From: Coniella vitis
Lineage: Eukaryota > Ascomycota > Sordariomycetes > Diaporthales > Schizoparmaceae
Length of the DNA: 64,000 nucleotides
Direction of reading: 5' to 3'
NCBI GenBank assembly: GCA_011317545.1
Contig: WUJK01000016.1
Location: 408,395-472,394 of the forward strand
Part shown: positions 1 through 11,879 of the stretch, piece after piece
How positions within the stretch are numbered: position 1 is the first letter of the stretch
How the letters are laid out: every line of letters begins with the position of its first letter
The notes under the pieces: model-generated
Told to the model about the DNA's origin: nothing
What the model saw: only the letters and a program-made list of their open reading frames with translations
Databases searched by the model: none
Program-made: the position numbers and the translations under genes

Positions 1-919
1 CTCGAACTCGCGTTCTTGTTCAAATGTGTCCCTCTCTGCAACCTCGCGTGTCTGCTGGTCCCTCTCACGGTGACTCTCGATGAGTTGCCGCTCCTCCATG
101 GCGCGTCTGTGTTCTGCCATCTTCGCCACCTCTTCTTGACGCCGTCGCCTAATATCAAGCCTTATATTCGTAATTTCCTGTGCTATACTCGAGAACTCGT
201 GAGATAACAGCCGAGGCTGGCTCGATTGCCAGGTTTGGCTCGTATTCAATTGTGGCGAGAGGAAAGGGTCGGAGAATGTGCTCTCTGGCACAGAACCCCG
301 ACGTTGACGAGGGTCGGACTTCAGAGCATCCGCGTCCTGCATCTCGCAATCAGAGTTGTTTGTCTGCAGGTGATCGTTCTCTACAGAGCCGTGAAGCTGA
401 TCCCCATCACGACCGCCGGCCTCTTCCTCATCAATCTCGACAAAGCCGACAAAATCGTCTGAAAGAAGAGCCTGTGCCGCCTCACGATCCCACTGCCAGG
501 CGATGACCTGCAGGAGCATTGTCAGTATAATATTCATAGTGGCTTTAAAAAGAACAAGCCATACTCACATTCCTCTTCACGTCCAGCTTTTCCCCAGTAA
601 TCATGCCGTCCTTTTGAAACTCGTCGAGTCGGTACAGGAGGCTAGATACCATCTTCTTGCACACGACACCCCAGTCTGTGGCAGAGAGCCGCTCAGTGGG
701 TATGCCAATAGAGTTTGCTAGGCGCATAAGCTCGGGCTCAAACTCGGGGCTCTTGACGGATGATGGCGAGTGCTCGCCTCGAACCAGGAACCTCTTGAAG
801 GCGAGAATATGCTGGGCTTGCCACGAAATCCTGAGGGAGGTATTCTGGCGCAGCTGATGAAGATACTGCCCGAGGATCTTGGTCTGATTGCCGCGGCCCT
901 CAAACACGAGAGGTGCCAT
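1..919 (-). CDS. Hypothetical protein, two exons, 3' end beyond window
   Basis: I do not recognise the family. Exon 1 runs 919-569 (117 codons from an ATG). A 61-bp intron at 568-508 has a GTGAGT donor, a CTGAC branch-like site and a CTGCAG acceptor. Exon 2 runs 507-1 and stays open to the window edge, so the C-terminus is missing. The phase is exact: 351 nt, then 507 nt. Visible protein is 286 aa: a compact N-terminal part (residues 1-140, with a WQAQHILAFKRF stretch), an acidic Ser/Gln-rich middle, and a highly charged, probably coiled-coil Arg/Glu region from about residue 230 on. Base composition is normal and free of RIP damage. It is divergently oriented to the gene starting at 1618. 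The intron and matching reading frames make it a real gene; no function can be assigned. Confidence 0.75.
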
Positions 920-1617
920 GACAGCTTGACTGCCAGGAAGAGATGTCCTCTTGGAAAAGGGTGCAAGGCTCGAGTTTGATCAACACGGTCCAGGTTTGCT
1001 CTTTTACAACGACGCCACCGACAACATCAACAAACACTTTGAATAAGTTGTACGTGGAGGTGTTCTGAAGTATCACGTCTAGAGAACACAACATCTCCCT
1101 TTTGCGACCGTTCATGGTCCAGATTGCAACGGCACTCCATGTCAACATGGAATTTCTGCAAGCTAAGTGGCGCCGACTGAAGAGAATCCGTTTGAATAAC
1201 GTCGACAAAGAACGACTCTACAGGTGAAGCATGAAAGATTGGGAGTGTTTTGTGTCGGTCTTGAGCGAAAGCTGGCGGTTGACGGCCTGCAGCCTTGCGG
1301 GACCCTGATCAGCAAACGGCTTTCCGGTAGTTCAGCCCTGGGCCCGCATAGCCTTGCAGCCAGTCAAAGACTTCTTTGTTTGCACGTGTTTGCGTGCTGC
1401 AGCGCCTCCGTTAATCAACAATGCGCGGTTTCTCTTCCCTGCCTTAGACACGTTCACAAACATTCAATGAATGTAGTATCTTGATCGGCAGCACCGTGAA
1501 GAAACGATCTTTATATGCGACAGCCGCGGGTCCAGCAGCTACTACGGATCTCCCCAAGACAACAGGGCGACCTTGGCTGGATACCAAACGCATTCGCGCA
1601 CGCCCACGTCCTTCAAG
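920..1617. other. Divergent intergenic region
   Basis: About 700 bp between two divergent genes; it should hold both promoters. No specific regulatory motif, RNA gene or repeat was recognised. Short open frames here look like chance. Confidence 0.5.
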
Positions 1618-2361
1618 ATGCAGCATCAACGACAGGAAAGCAGCCAGAGTCTATACCACAGACGACCAGATCTCTTCATGCCTCACGTACCGTCCCCAGC
1701 CCTGTCATCCACCTCTGAGGGCTCAGCCTCAAGCGCAGGCTTCAAGCATCTCATCACGCACACTGAAAGCGATGCTGAAGCGATTCTTTCGCTTCCTGCC
1801 AGCCGACGCACTCCGAGCCAGCCAGCAACTTCGCGCAGTCTGCCGTACACAAACCCGTTTCTCGCGCGCAACCCTCTCCTTCAGAGCCATTGCAGCGAAC
1901 CTTCATTGGGCGGCAGGGCCGCAGATACGACCCGTCACACAACTGCCATGCCCGCCGACTCTCAAGAGGACCAGGACCAGCACGCGGAGTGGTGGGCTGT
2001 GCCCGAACCGCCCTCCTCAACAAGAGTCCAGGGCTTTGAGGAGCGCCTCAATGCCGTTTTGCACGAGTTTGTTCGACATAGCGTCCTTTCTGCGGATGAA
2101 AATGTCCAAGATGATGAGAATAGTACTGAGAATGTTAATATTAGACGGGCACTCGGGTCGACCGCTGGCATGCAAGCTGCATTACGTGATGCCTTGAGAC
2201 GGCATTCCACTCGCTTGGAGGGCCTTAACGAGGAGTGGCGCGTGGCTATGCATCAGGTCGTAGATTTGGAAGACTCGATTCGACGCGAAGCCGCCCGCGT
2301 TTCGCGCCTCTTTGAGACCTACAAACAGATTGAGCTGGGATTACAAGAAGAGAAGGAGTGA
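1618..2361 (+). CDS. Hypothetical protein with C-terminal coiled coil
   Basis: Single-exon gene of 247 aa starting at the ATG at 1618. The frame is open further upstream, but only non-ATG codons precede it. The first 150 residues are Ser/Pro/Thr-rich and look disordered. Residues 160-247 are charged and helix-prone, with heptad-like Leu/Val spacing (around LEGLNEEWRVAMHQVVDLED and SRLFETYKQIELGL), suggesting a coiled coil for oligomerisation. No signal peptide, membrane span or catalytic motif is visible. The TGA stop is followed by A+T-rich sequence. Unknown function; intact frame and composition favour a real gene. Confidence 0.6.
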   Translation: MQHQRQESSQSLYHRRPDLFMPHVPSPALSSTSEGSASSAGFKHLITHTESDAEAILSLPASRRTPSQPATSRSLPYTNPFLARNPLLQSHCSEPSLGGRAADTTRHTTAMPADSQEDQDQHAEWWAVPEPPSSTRVQGFEERLNAVLHEFVRHSVLSADENVQDDENSTENVNIRRALGSTAGMQAALRDALRRHSTRLEGLNEEWRVAMHQVVDLEDSIRREAARVSRLFETYKQIELGLQEEKE

Positions 2362-3155
2362 ATACTACTTGTCATGGTATGGGGGAAACTGCATGGTGCT
2401 ACCAGGTATTGCCAGAGATACATTGAATGACTTAGAAAACATCTCTTCCGAAAATTAACAATAAAACATTTGACCACCCGATTCTATGCCTTTCCCAGCT
2501 GTCCAGATCGTGATTTCATATCGACGAATACTAGCAGCATTTTGGTAGAACAGACAATATTACTACATGCTACAGATTCTTAACCGAGTTCTGCGTGGTG
2601 TATTATAGCCTATACTTGACCTCAACGACTTGATGGCACGAATTAGAAAGGCTCTAGTGGAAAGGTCACGTCAGGTAATCAACTCCAATAGGTGCCAACA
2701 ACTTCAATAGGGTCACTATAATTGCTACTGGGGTAAGGGGATATCAGTCAAATGTGCTTTTAGTATCTCTTCTTGCGCATGATTGCTCTGTTATTCTCAC
2801 ATCTTTGAGCCTTATCTGTCAAGTAGTTGGCCAAAGATAGGCACATTAGTGTTTAAAACTCTCTGTTTAGGCTTCACAACTTCAGGTGTCTGCACCACGA
2901 GAAAAGTCTTCTGATATCAGGGCCAAAATAGAAAATCATCAGTTGCTCTCTTGTTTCTTTAAGTACAAGATCCGCCTCCCTTGCTCTGTTCTCTCTTGGT
3001 TCTCAGAAGTTGACTAGTAATCGAGAGGTTGGTTTGCCGACAAGACTCTTTGTACAAAGGCTATCCTCATCGTAGACTCTATTCCCATCCCACACATGGC
3101 TACAATACCATACAAACTCCCGCTCTTCCTTACAAATTCTCACAGTACGCAACGG
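2362..3155. other. Intergenic region, convergent
   Basis: Lies between two convergent genes and should contain both 3' ends. Moderately A+T-rich; no open frame of useful length, RNA gene or repeat recognised. Confidence 0.5.
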
Positions 3156-4292
3156 TCATTCGTACAAAACTAACTCCTTAAACTGGTGCTCCAGATCTGA
3201 GATATGGAGCATCATCGAGGTTATACTCGCCTTTCTGGTAGATGTCAACCCCTGCGCGGTCTTTTTGTTGCAGCTATTGTCAGTCATATCAGCATCTAGG
3301 CAGTCGACCACTGAAGTAAAAGATAGCGATACGTTCTGGGCAGTCATGTCTGCCACGGCTCTTGGTACCGCACTAAAACCTGTTGACGCTAAGACGGTCT
3401 GTCCAAGATAAGTCTGTGCAGGCTTGTTGCATTTTGACAGATGTTGCAGTCCATGGTGATTTTGATTCACCAGTCTGCTACTTAAGCGTCCCTTGTTGTG
3501 TTTGAGCCGGTGCCGCTTGTCCCTTCGAGCAAGCTTCTCAGATTTATATGCTATACCTGAGCTCTGATCGCTGAACGTCTCGGGTGCAACGGCGGATCCA
3601 GATGAGCGCCCTAGGCTACCGTGGTTTGTGTTCGTCCTACGAGCTCTCGTACCAGATCGATCTAAGGGTATATGTTAGTCGTACAGATTCAGAGGTATCT
3701 CACTACCTGAAGTCAAGACTGACCTGGCTGTGACAACTTTGTAAGTTGTGGGTTAGCGCGAATCATCTGGCACGTCTTGCCTAGTGACGACCGCATCCAA
3801 GCCTCAACTCCATCGATACTATAGAAAAATTGCTGCTTCAGAGCCTGATTCCACTTCCAAGCCTTGCCACCATTCTCCCCGAGTACCTCAACCACTAAGC
3901 CGTGGCTCACAGTCCACTTGCGCGTATAGTGGCTGACCATACGATCAAAGTCCGGGTAGATAAGCCTTGCAAACTCGTCGCCATGGACCATGTTACACTG
4001 CTGGCGAAGGTAGGGGAGCCATCCACTGGTAAAAGCAGGTTCGCTGACATGCAGCGGAATCACAGCGTGGGTCACTATCCCGTACACAATGATCGCCTTG
4101 GTGCGCAGACAGTAGAAGCGGCCTTTGCGGCTTCGTGCGCGGTACTCTGAAAGGGGGATGCCGCAGCATTGCTAGGTCGTTAAGACGTATATTAGCATCG
4201 TATCAGTGTTATTCCGACTCAAACACTTGCGCAAAAAGGGCACTAAGGAGAATCAGAGGAGAGCTTACATCGCCGTTATTGTCTCGGCACAT
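3156..4292 (-). CDS. Hypothetical protein, three exons
   Basis: Three exons on the minus strand: 4292-4269, 4144-3724 and 3661-3156 (316 aa). Intron 1 (4268-4145) has a GTAAGC donor and CAGAG acceptor; intron 2 (3723-3662) has a GTCAGT donor, a GACTAAC branch site and a CTTAG acceptor. Frames join exactly across both. The first ATG is at 4292; the frame upstream has only non-ATG codons, so I start there. Residues 9-150 form a dense globular region with motifs such as GRFYCLRTK, VHGDEFARLIYPDF and VEVLGENGGKAWKW. The C-terminal half is basic, then Ser/Thr-rich and low in order. No signal peptide, metal site or nuclease motif is obvious. The conserved-looking block suggests a lineage-specific fungal family, but I cannot name it. 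Confidence 0.65.
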
Positions 4293-5013
4293 AATGAAGA
4301 CACTGGCTACTGCAAGCTGTTTCGCGGGATATCTCGTGGATCTGGCTGTTTTGAAACGGAGTCGTAGAATATGGAAGATGTATAAGAGGGTGTGAAAGCG
4401 AGAATAGTCAGAGATGCTCAAGGAATGAGAAGAAAAAATAAGAATATCAATACCGAGACAGATAGAGAAGTGTCAAGAGGCGACAGCTTCAGTTATAGGA
4501 TTCGAAAACGGTTCACGCATCTGCTATAGTAAGCCATCAACATAAGGTTTAACTCTATTCAAACGGTCAAATCAGGTATATAGAAGCGACTTCTTTCAGT
4601 CAATCAGGTTTCAACGAATAAAGCAAGTTTCACTACGTGGTTCTCCTATCCCATATTATTTAAGACACCCTGTGTGCCTCTTTGTTCTGCAGCTACGTTG
4701 AGACTAGGCTTCTCTCACCCCTAAGAGCGAGTCAATATAATCTTGCCATAGATGGATATCATTCCCTGAAACAGCATTGCTTTATTTAGGGATACCTCCG
4801 ACGATGCTCTTTGTGGTTCTGCACCGTTGCTGATTTCTGACTCTAAAGGCTGAGAGGCAAGAGAAGCTTATAGAATATCTGATCTTTTATAATCTCCAAA
4901 CCGCCCACCACATTTCTTAGACCCAAGGCTATTTCGACTTCTTCCTTTAAATCTCTGCTCGTGACTCTAGCTGGTCACCAAGATGGAATCCTTACCTTTC
5001 AAGCAATAGCCCC
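4293..5013. other. Intergenic region
   Basis: A+T-rich upstream region of the preceding minus-strand gene, then unremarkable sequence. No gene, RNA or repeat recognised before the tandem array at 5014. Confidence 0.4.
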
Positions 5014-5475
5014 CAAGCTAAGTTGACCTTAAGTCTTGGCCCCCGTCTGGTACGGGGTGGTAATGAGATCTGGTATCTCATTGCCTTGATTGTTCTACGG
5101 CCGGGTTGATCTCGGCATATTGGATTTTGAAAGGCCTCCCTCGTACCTCCCATCCAATTGCAACCCCTAAGCTGAGTTGATCTCAAGTCTTGGTCGCCGA
5201 CTGGTACGGTATGGCAATGATATCTGGTATCTTGTTTCCTTAGCTCTTCTATAGCCGAGTTGACCTCGGTATATTGGGTATGGAGCGGCTTCACTCCTGC
5301 TTCTCATCTAAACCCTATTCCTAAACTGAGTTGACCTCAAGTCCTGGCCGCCGTCTGGTACGGTGTGGTGATGAGATCCTGTGCCTCCTTTGCCTAGCTA
5401 TTCTATAGCTGAGTCGATCTCGACATCTTGGGTTTTTAGAGGCTCTCTTCTTGCTTCTCATTGAGCATAGCCCTG
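5014..5475. repeat. Tandem repeat, about 154-bp period, three copies
   Basis: Three diverged direct repeats start near 5014, 5169 and 5323 (spacing about 154 bp). Each opens with an AAGCTGAGTTGACCT-like segment and contains a CCGTCTGGTACGG-like core, later followed by GAGTTGACCTCGGTATATTGGG-type sequence. Shorter decayed pieces of the same core recur at about 5478, 5591, 5699 and 5999; the last lies in the inverted context AGCCGG...CCGGCT. No protein is encoded. Confidence 0.75.
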
Positions 5476-6282
5476 TCTTCGCCCGTCTGGCACGGGTTAA
5501 CGTTCAGGCTAAAAGCCATTTGCACGTTTACCGAAGCCAAGTTGACCTTGCGCTTCGCAATTCTCCTCTGTGGCTGTGCTCTGGTTGGCTGCCGTTTGAT
5601 ACGGGCAGCTATCGAGATTAAGTACAAAATGTTAGAACACCAAAGCCAAGTTCAGTTTGAGCATAGGATCAGTCATTGACTGTTTCTCGCAGGGTTTTCT
5701 GTCTGGTACAGCGAGGTCTATTAAGCAGGTGTTGAGATCTACTGCTAAGGCTAAGTCGATCTTGAGCTTGAAACCCAGAACTAGAAATTCTGTCTATGAA
5801 TTGGCGTGCATTAGATACGGCCAGATCCACAAGTGAGCTCTACACTTCCGCCGGGCCTGGGCTTTTGAGCACCTATTGAAAGGACTTGAGCCATGCTTCA
5901 GGTGCAGACAAGGTTCAAGGTTATGAGCAACTTAACTTGCATTGAAACTTATTGAACCTGAGCTCGATGTTTAAAGTCAGACATTGTATGCCTGAGCCGG
6001 CCGTCTGGTACGGACCGGCTGTGCCCGTCTTCGGGGTACACAAAGGCTCCACAGAAAAAAAAGTCCAATAGCAAGGCAGGATAAGAAGCGTAACAGATAA
6101 AGCCCATATAAACTCTGGATCTCCTTGGGTTCTTCGGGAATGCATGTGGTCTTTATACAAAGCTACATCGGCAGTGCAAACTTGTACGCAAGGACAGCTA
6201 GTGGAGGTTATGTCCACCAACTCCTATTCAGACTCGGCCTGCGAATAAGCAGCCGTTATGGCGCGGGTCCGCCGTGAATTTA
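5476..6282. repeat. Decayed continuation of the 154-bp array
   Basis: Scattered partial copies of the CTGGTACGG core and AAGTTGACCT segments, then about 200 bp of unassigned sequence. No gene recognised. Confidence 0.4.
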
Positions 6283-6895
6283 TCCCATAAAATCCTTGTC
6301 CTTCTCCGTCTTTAGCACCCGATTCCAGGCCTTGCCCTGTGCATTTAAGATTGTATATATCTTGCTTGCCAGCTTCCGATCACTACTCTCTGTGATCGAA
6401 GGCCCGAAGCCATCCAATGATGAGGATGTCTCAAAGGCCCAGTCAGATCGCGAGTCGAGTGCTGTCAAGTAGATGTCTGATGAGGCAGCGTCGACCCACG
6501 TTGCCCAGTCTCTGAATGTACTCTGCCGCTATAAGCATGGCGCATAACTCGTGGAAGGCGATTTTGTTCGTCGCAACCTTGGTCTGGCTTCGGGGTGGAA
6601 AGTTTGTAGAGCAATTCGTCGGGAAGAAAATTGGGAACAGTCAAGTCGAGCTACCCAACCGGAGCATGACCGCGCTCGTCACGAAACACAGCATTGCGCA
6701 ACACGACTTTGCGGCCACGGTAGAAGCTAGTTGTTGGTCGTCGGGATACTTTGTAGATTGTGAGGCTTTTCCCCTCTTGCGTGTACTTCTAGGAAATATG
6801 ATTCTGCAGTAACCGATGCCTTTTAGACCGGACACCAGATCGGACACCTTAGACTGCAGCACTGCAAGTTGTTGTAGTTTGTGATCGATCCGCAA
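6283..6895 (-). pseudogene. Possible decayed gene remnant
   Basis: On the minus strand, two pieces in different frames resemble coding sequence. An upstream piece (about 6895-6640) contains KYPDDQQLA; a downstream piece (about 6530-6283) reads RDWATWVDAAS and ends at a stop after GKAWNRVLKTEKDKDF. A stop or frame change near 6530 separates them and no good intron joins them. The words YPxxQLA and GKAWxxxL also occur in the three-exon gene at 3156-4292, so this may be a broken distant relative, but the match is too short to be sure. Confidence 0.25.
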
Positions 6896-9800
6896 ACAAA
6901 AACTCTTGGAAAGTGTTGTAGATCGAGCTGGCCATCAGCCCATCTCGGTATTCGGAGGCGTTGCTGTAGCAAAGGTCGACTTCAAAGTATTCGAGCAGCT
7001 GCAGTACATAATGAGGCGGCGACAGAAAATGCGATGCTGCGTACGCGAAACATCTACCGTACGCCGCTCCAGCCGGGCCTTGTTGTTAGCAAGATCTACC
7101 AGTCTGCGCTCCTATGATGCAAAAGAAGAGAGAGAGTGCCCTATAGACGTAGCCAGCCTTGCCAGAAAACTCGCGTTTGGTGCTAGTCTTGTTCTTTTGG
7201 TATTCACCGTTCGTGCCTTGGTCGTACTTTTAATCGTTATTGATAGAGTCTGAGGACTAAGCACCCTGCTTCTCGGAGGACGTCGACGGCTTGAGGCGTT
7301 GGGATCGTAGTGGCAGCGTCGATATTGTGCTGGTTTCGCGCTACGCGCTTCGGTATCATCGAGCAGTGCTATACAGAGGAGCAGAAGTTGCAGGAGAAGG
7401 AGGTGGGCTACGAGGCTTATGGTGGTTATGTCTGGCGTGTGCTGTCGGATCATTTTTGTCGCTGCTGTAGTGGATTGGCGACGGTATAGTATAGAGTAAT
7501 GGGTACAAGACTTTGAAGGGGCGTGAATGGAGTGTATGTGCTCGTCGAAGTTGGAAGATAGAGAAATGAGCTTCAAGTAATGATAGCATTGGGTTTGGTG
7601 GAGGGAAGCCTGCTGTTATTTGGGTGTTGGGCCAGGCACTAATTCAGGCTGCTGCTCAGTAGACTTCCACTAGCCGTGGGTGTTGCTGCCCCTGGCTCCG
7701 CCCAGTGTGCTGCAAAGTCCCTAACTTCCAGGGGCGCTGCTTGGACTGTAAGTACCAACTCTACTTTTCGATCTCACGGATTGCTTCGTTTGACTTCCTG
7801 CTTAAACCACGCCCCCAAATGCTGTTATCTTGTTTCTTTTGCAGTCGCCTACTAACGCAGTGCAGTCCATCCACAGTCAAATACCCTTCGCTGATCTTCC
7901 CAAGAACAAACTCTACGCCTAGCAAGGACGCAGCTTACAACAACCACCGGTCTGCCCATCTTCGTCCACTCGACCCGAGTCTAGCTGGTGGCCGCCTGCG
8001 CAAGACTTGATCTACGGTCTTGATTCAATATGCGAGATAGGTCCCTCAAATAGCCTGCGGCTGTTGTGAATAAACAACCGTCCCACTCTGAGTCTCTGGC
8101 CTCCATTTGCTGACCGCGGTTTCTGTGGTCGTTTAGATCTCATCTCCTGCATAGGTCTCGACCTTCACTATACCGAAAGCAATAGCCAAACCAACAAGAC
8201 GAGATGCTACGATCAATCAACCTCACAAGGAGTGGGAACAAATGTACATGTCGCTGTATTGTTGGAGACGAGGCGGTTGGGACATAATCTTCAAGGAGCC
8301 GATGGAGAATCCCCATTGTCATTTCCACACTTGACAGCAGACTTGCAGACAAGAGCTTGGATAAGACTAGAATGTTCTTGGAAAAGTGGCACTATCCCAT
8401 TGTTCCAACTTGATCAGGGCTCCCACACAAGTAAACCTTTTCATGGATTCTGATGCCCGCTACCGCTCACTGCGCCGCTGCTGTTGTGTTGGCAATCTTT
8501 GAGCCATACGAGTGAAAGAATAAGCGAGATCCTGAAGCGCTCCAATGATCTCTGTGTCAGGTACATTGTGTCTGCTCTCCAGCCAATGGTCTCGGCCTTC
8601 AACCCAAAGAGCCTTGAGTAGATCGATATATTGGGGTTCCTCGTCAGTCGAGCGGGTGCGTGGCTGCGCTTTTCACTGGAGCCTATGGTTACACCGCACT
8701 TTTTCTCTTCTCTAATTTTCTGGCTATTGCCAAAGGTAGCGCAATACAGGAGGATATCTAGTCCAACCTAGGTTGGATGCCGGTCACAGTCTTGCCTTTG
8801 ATTGCAGTCTCTCGATACAATCCATGAATCATGGCTCCATCAGTAGCTCATACAGAATCATTCGCGTCTATCGTCAATCATAGACTTGGTCTGCGGCGCG
8901 GCTTTTGCGAGCCTCCGCCTGCAACACACACCGAGCATTGCAGCAAGGACTTTCGAGACCCATGTTGTAGCGTTGCTTACTCCTACTCGATATTTTCCTG
9001 ATAATGAGTGGTTACTTTAAAGAAGTCACTGAGCCTTATAGCCAGAACCAACTGTAACATTTGGCGTTACTCCATCCTATTGTCCGGAGAGGTTTAGCTG
9101 CCGATTGTGCTAGTTATGCTTCCATACTGCACTATATCGCGGTTAGCCCACAGGCCCACTAAGGCCCCTGTAGGCTTTACCCACCGAGGTTGGCCCATGG
9201 GTACTCCTAGCCAGTTGCGTCGCATGGGATTTACTATGTCCGACTTCTCCTTTTCTGGATCTCTATGGAGACTCATGATGGGTGCTCGCCGAATTAATGT
9301 TCCTCCTACCAGCGCATCCAAACTTGTGTCTACTCCTGAAAAAAAAAAAAAAAAGAAAAAAAAAAGCGTGGCAAATCGCCGTATGTTCTTATTATTTCCA
9401 TTCGTAGCGAGTTGTGTTGACTTGTTGGAAACTAAAAAGTTGGGGGAACGCCGCCTTTCTACAGTGACAGCATCTAAGGAAGACCAAATCCACACCACGT
9501 TTGCCATCATTTTGGCTTGACTGTCTTGTGAAAACCTTGTTTCCATATGCGTTTTCTTTTTTCTTCTGTCGCTGTTCCCTTCATATGTACATTTACCTCG
9601 CCATAGCTGCTGAGAAAGATTGGCGTTGAAAATCATATTCTCGCAGCCTTCATGTTTTTTGGTTGGTTGTATTGTATTAATTTGCCCCGATGTCCAAATT
9701 TCTCGTTCTGCTTCAGCACAACAAACACAAACACCACTATAAGAAACCTGATCTGAGAATATTCTATCTTGTGTTTGGTGCATGACGTGCAAATCCTGTG

Positions 9801-11650
9801 GTAGTATCTAGATATATATGACCAAGCTGAAGGTCACCTGATGATAAGCGGCATGGCATGCGAAAAAAGACAAGACTAACCTTACAACGCCAACCACGCG
9901 ATAACCACAGCGATTCAAGCCAAGAAGCGTATGCAGGATGGATCGTCTTAATGATCTATTGTAGCTTTATGTTTACAGAAAATTCAAAGTGGATCAGTTA
10001 TGTGGCAATCTGCCTGTGAGAATTGCGCATCCAAAGTGCAAGACGTCTTGAGGACGCGCAACTACGTGGGATGGAATCATACGGATTTTACAATTGTGAT
10101 GCGGGGTATGTATGTATGGTACCTCATGTCAAAAGAGATAGGTACTGCGGGGTATGGCCAAGCTGGGGGTGGGTCCTTTTTGGCGCTGCTCACACTGCTG
10201 GGCGGGTTGCGATCTCCGGCGCTGACCGTGCCACTGGAATCTGTCAGAACGGCCTCCTTTTCTGCGGCCTTAACAGTAAAGAAGGCGCTCTGCATGTCCA
10301 CATTTGAAGGCACTGTTGGCTGGTGCGCACCAAGGAGAAGTTTCCAAGGGATATATATATAGAGTACTTACATAGTATGGCCCGCTCAAGTTGGCAATGT
10401 TCACGCCTGCTGCTGCGCCTGTGTCTGTTTGCCTCTTTCCCTCGATGATTTCGGGATCGCCACCTCAGCCTTAGTCAAACGGAAAGATCAGAAGAAGCAG
10501 TCCTAGGTAACAAGAGCGAACACATGGATCAGCATACCATTTCCATTGCATCAAAGCGTTCACGATATCAATCATGACGGGCCACAAGGCCTGAACATGG
10601 GGATCAGGAGTTGGACAGCATGCCAATATCTACAGGTTTTAATGGAGCAGCAGTGGATGACTCTATGCATTCGTGGCTGGACTTGAGACGAGACCCGTCC
10701 TGAAGCGGTGCAGGCGTCCAGAACGGCAAGCTTATGTGCGCATACTGCTCGGGAAGGGACAGGATACTGATAGCTGAGGGCGATGATAAAATGCTTCTTG
10801 ACATGGTTGCTCGCAACCAAGCGACAGTTAAGCGGCAGTGCCAGCCAGTGACCCGCAGGTGCCTGAGCTTACAGGGACATCGCCCCCTGCTATCAGTGTT
10901 AGTGGGCAGGTGGGTTCTGCTGTGCCGTGACCGGCCGACTTTGCAGGAACCGCTTGTCGGGTGTGCTACCAATCGAACCTCCGCTTTTGCCACTTGATGG
11001 GGTTGAACTTTCTGGAAGGATGCAACGGACATGGTCGACATTGCGCTTGTTTTGGCAACCTTTGATTCCTACCAGCCGCCATGCGAGCGGAACAAGAGCG
11101 AGGCACCACTTATGCAGAGTCCTGCACTTGCTCTCGAACTGCCCAGGTATACAGTACGTACCTGAATAACCTTTGAGGCACCTGGCTCCGGACCTGACAG
11201 CGGCTGGTTAACAGTGCCGTAGAACGCTACAAACGAAATGCAGTGAAAGATGCGACAGTGCAAGAAGCGACAGCCTGCTGCATGCCATTTGCAATGGCTT
11301 TCTCCTTCCTCCTACCCTACCTGCGTACCCGGCAGCTTCTGAATAAAGCTGTTACCTGTCACACATAGCTTTGGAAGCTCGGCAGGTACATACAGTACAG
11401 CAGACACGGAAGGCACCAGGATACCTCGCCATCCCTTTCCGGTTTCTACCGCGCAGCTGGACCCGTTTGCCTTAGCAGTAAAGCCTTGCAGCTGCTCACA
11501 CCTTCTTTGCAGGCTCTCCAAACTCGCTCTCCTGCAAGCACGACAATGTTCTCGCGATTTCCAATCAAACCAACCCCGGAAACTCGTTGCGCTCTGGTGG
11601 CATATTGTTGGCCTCCTTCTCTCATCCAACACAGCACAGCACGGTGATGG
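6896..11650. other. Gene-poor region, no supported gene
   Basis: Nearly 4.8 kb of ordinary base composition with only overlapping short frames on both strands. The longest frames (9094-9792 minus, 9107-9520 plus, 7112-7576 minus) overlap each other or run through simple sequence; none shows a known domain or clear introns. A poly-A tract (15 A, G, then 8 A) lies at 9340-9365. Confidence 0.5.
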
Positions 11651-11690
11651 CTGATGTCATTCATTGACACAAACCAGAGCGCACTGACTC

Positions 11691-11752
11691 CCTGCCTGCG
11701 TGCCTGCCTGCGTGCCTGCCTGCCTGCTTGCCCGCCTGCCTGCCTGCCTTTG
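11691..11752. repeat. (CCTG)n-type microsatellite
   Basis: About 60 bp of imperfect CTGC/CTGCGTGC repeats on the plus strand. They generate artefactual open frames in several phases on both strands (for example Ala/Gly/Arg/Gln-rich on minus). Confidence 0.9.
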
Positions 11753-11879
11753 GTTGCCTTCCAAGCAAACACTCTTGCAGAATGCCACTGCCACTTTCCT
11801 TTCCCACCTGCCCACATCTACCATTGCTTGCCTGTTCCGCACCAAGTTCTGCGTCATCAACTAACGATAGCAGGATAGT

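Noticed and set aside
1481..2197. 238-codon plus-strand frame
   Set aside because: Out-of-frame shadow of the 1618-2361 gene, with poorer composition and no conserved features.
7112..7576. 154-codon minus-strand frame with a Leu-rich hydrophobic stretch
   Set aside because: A signal-peptide-like segment is present, but the start codon is doubtful, a second frame overlaps it and the rest is Arg/Ser/Thr-rich without motifs; support is too weak.
9094..9792. 232-codon minus-strand open frame
   Set aside because: It runs through a poly-A/T tract (poly-Phe), overlaps an equally long frame on the other strand, and has no motif.
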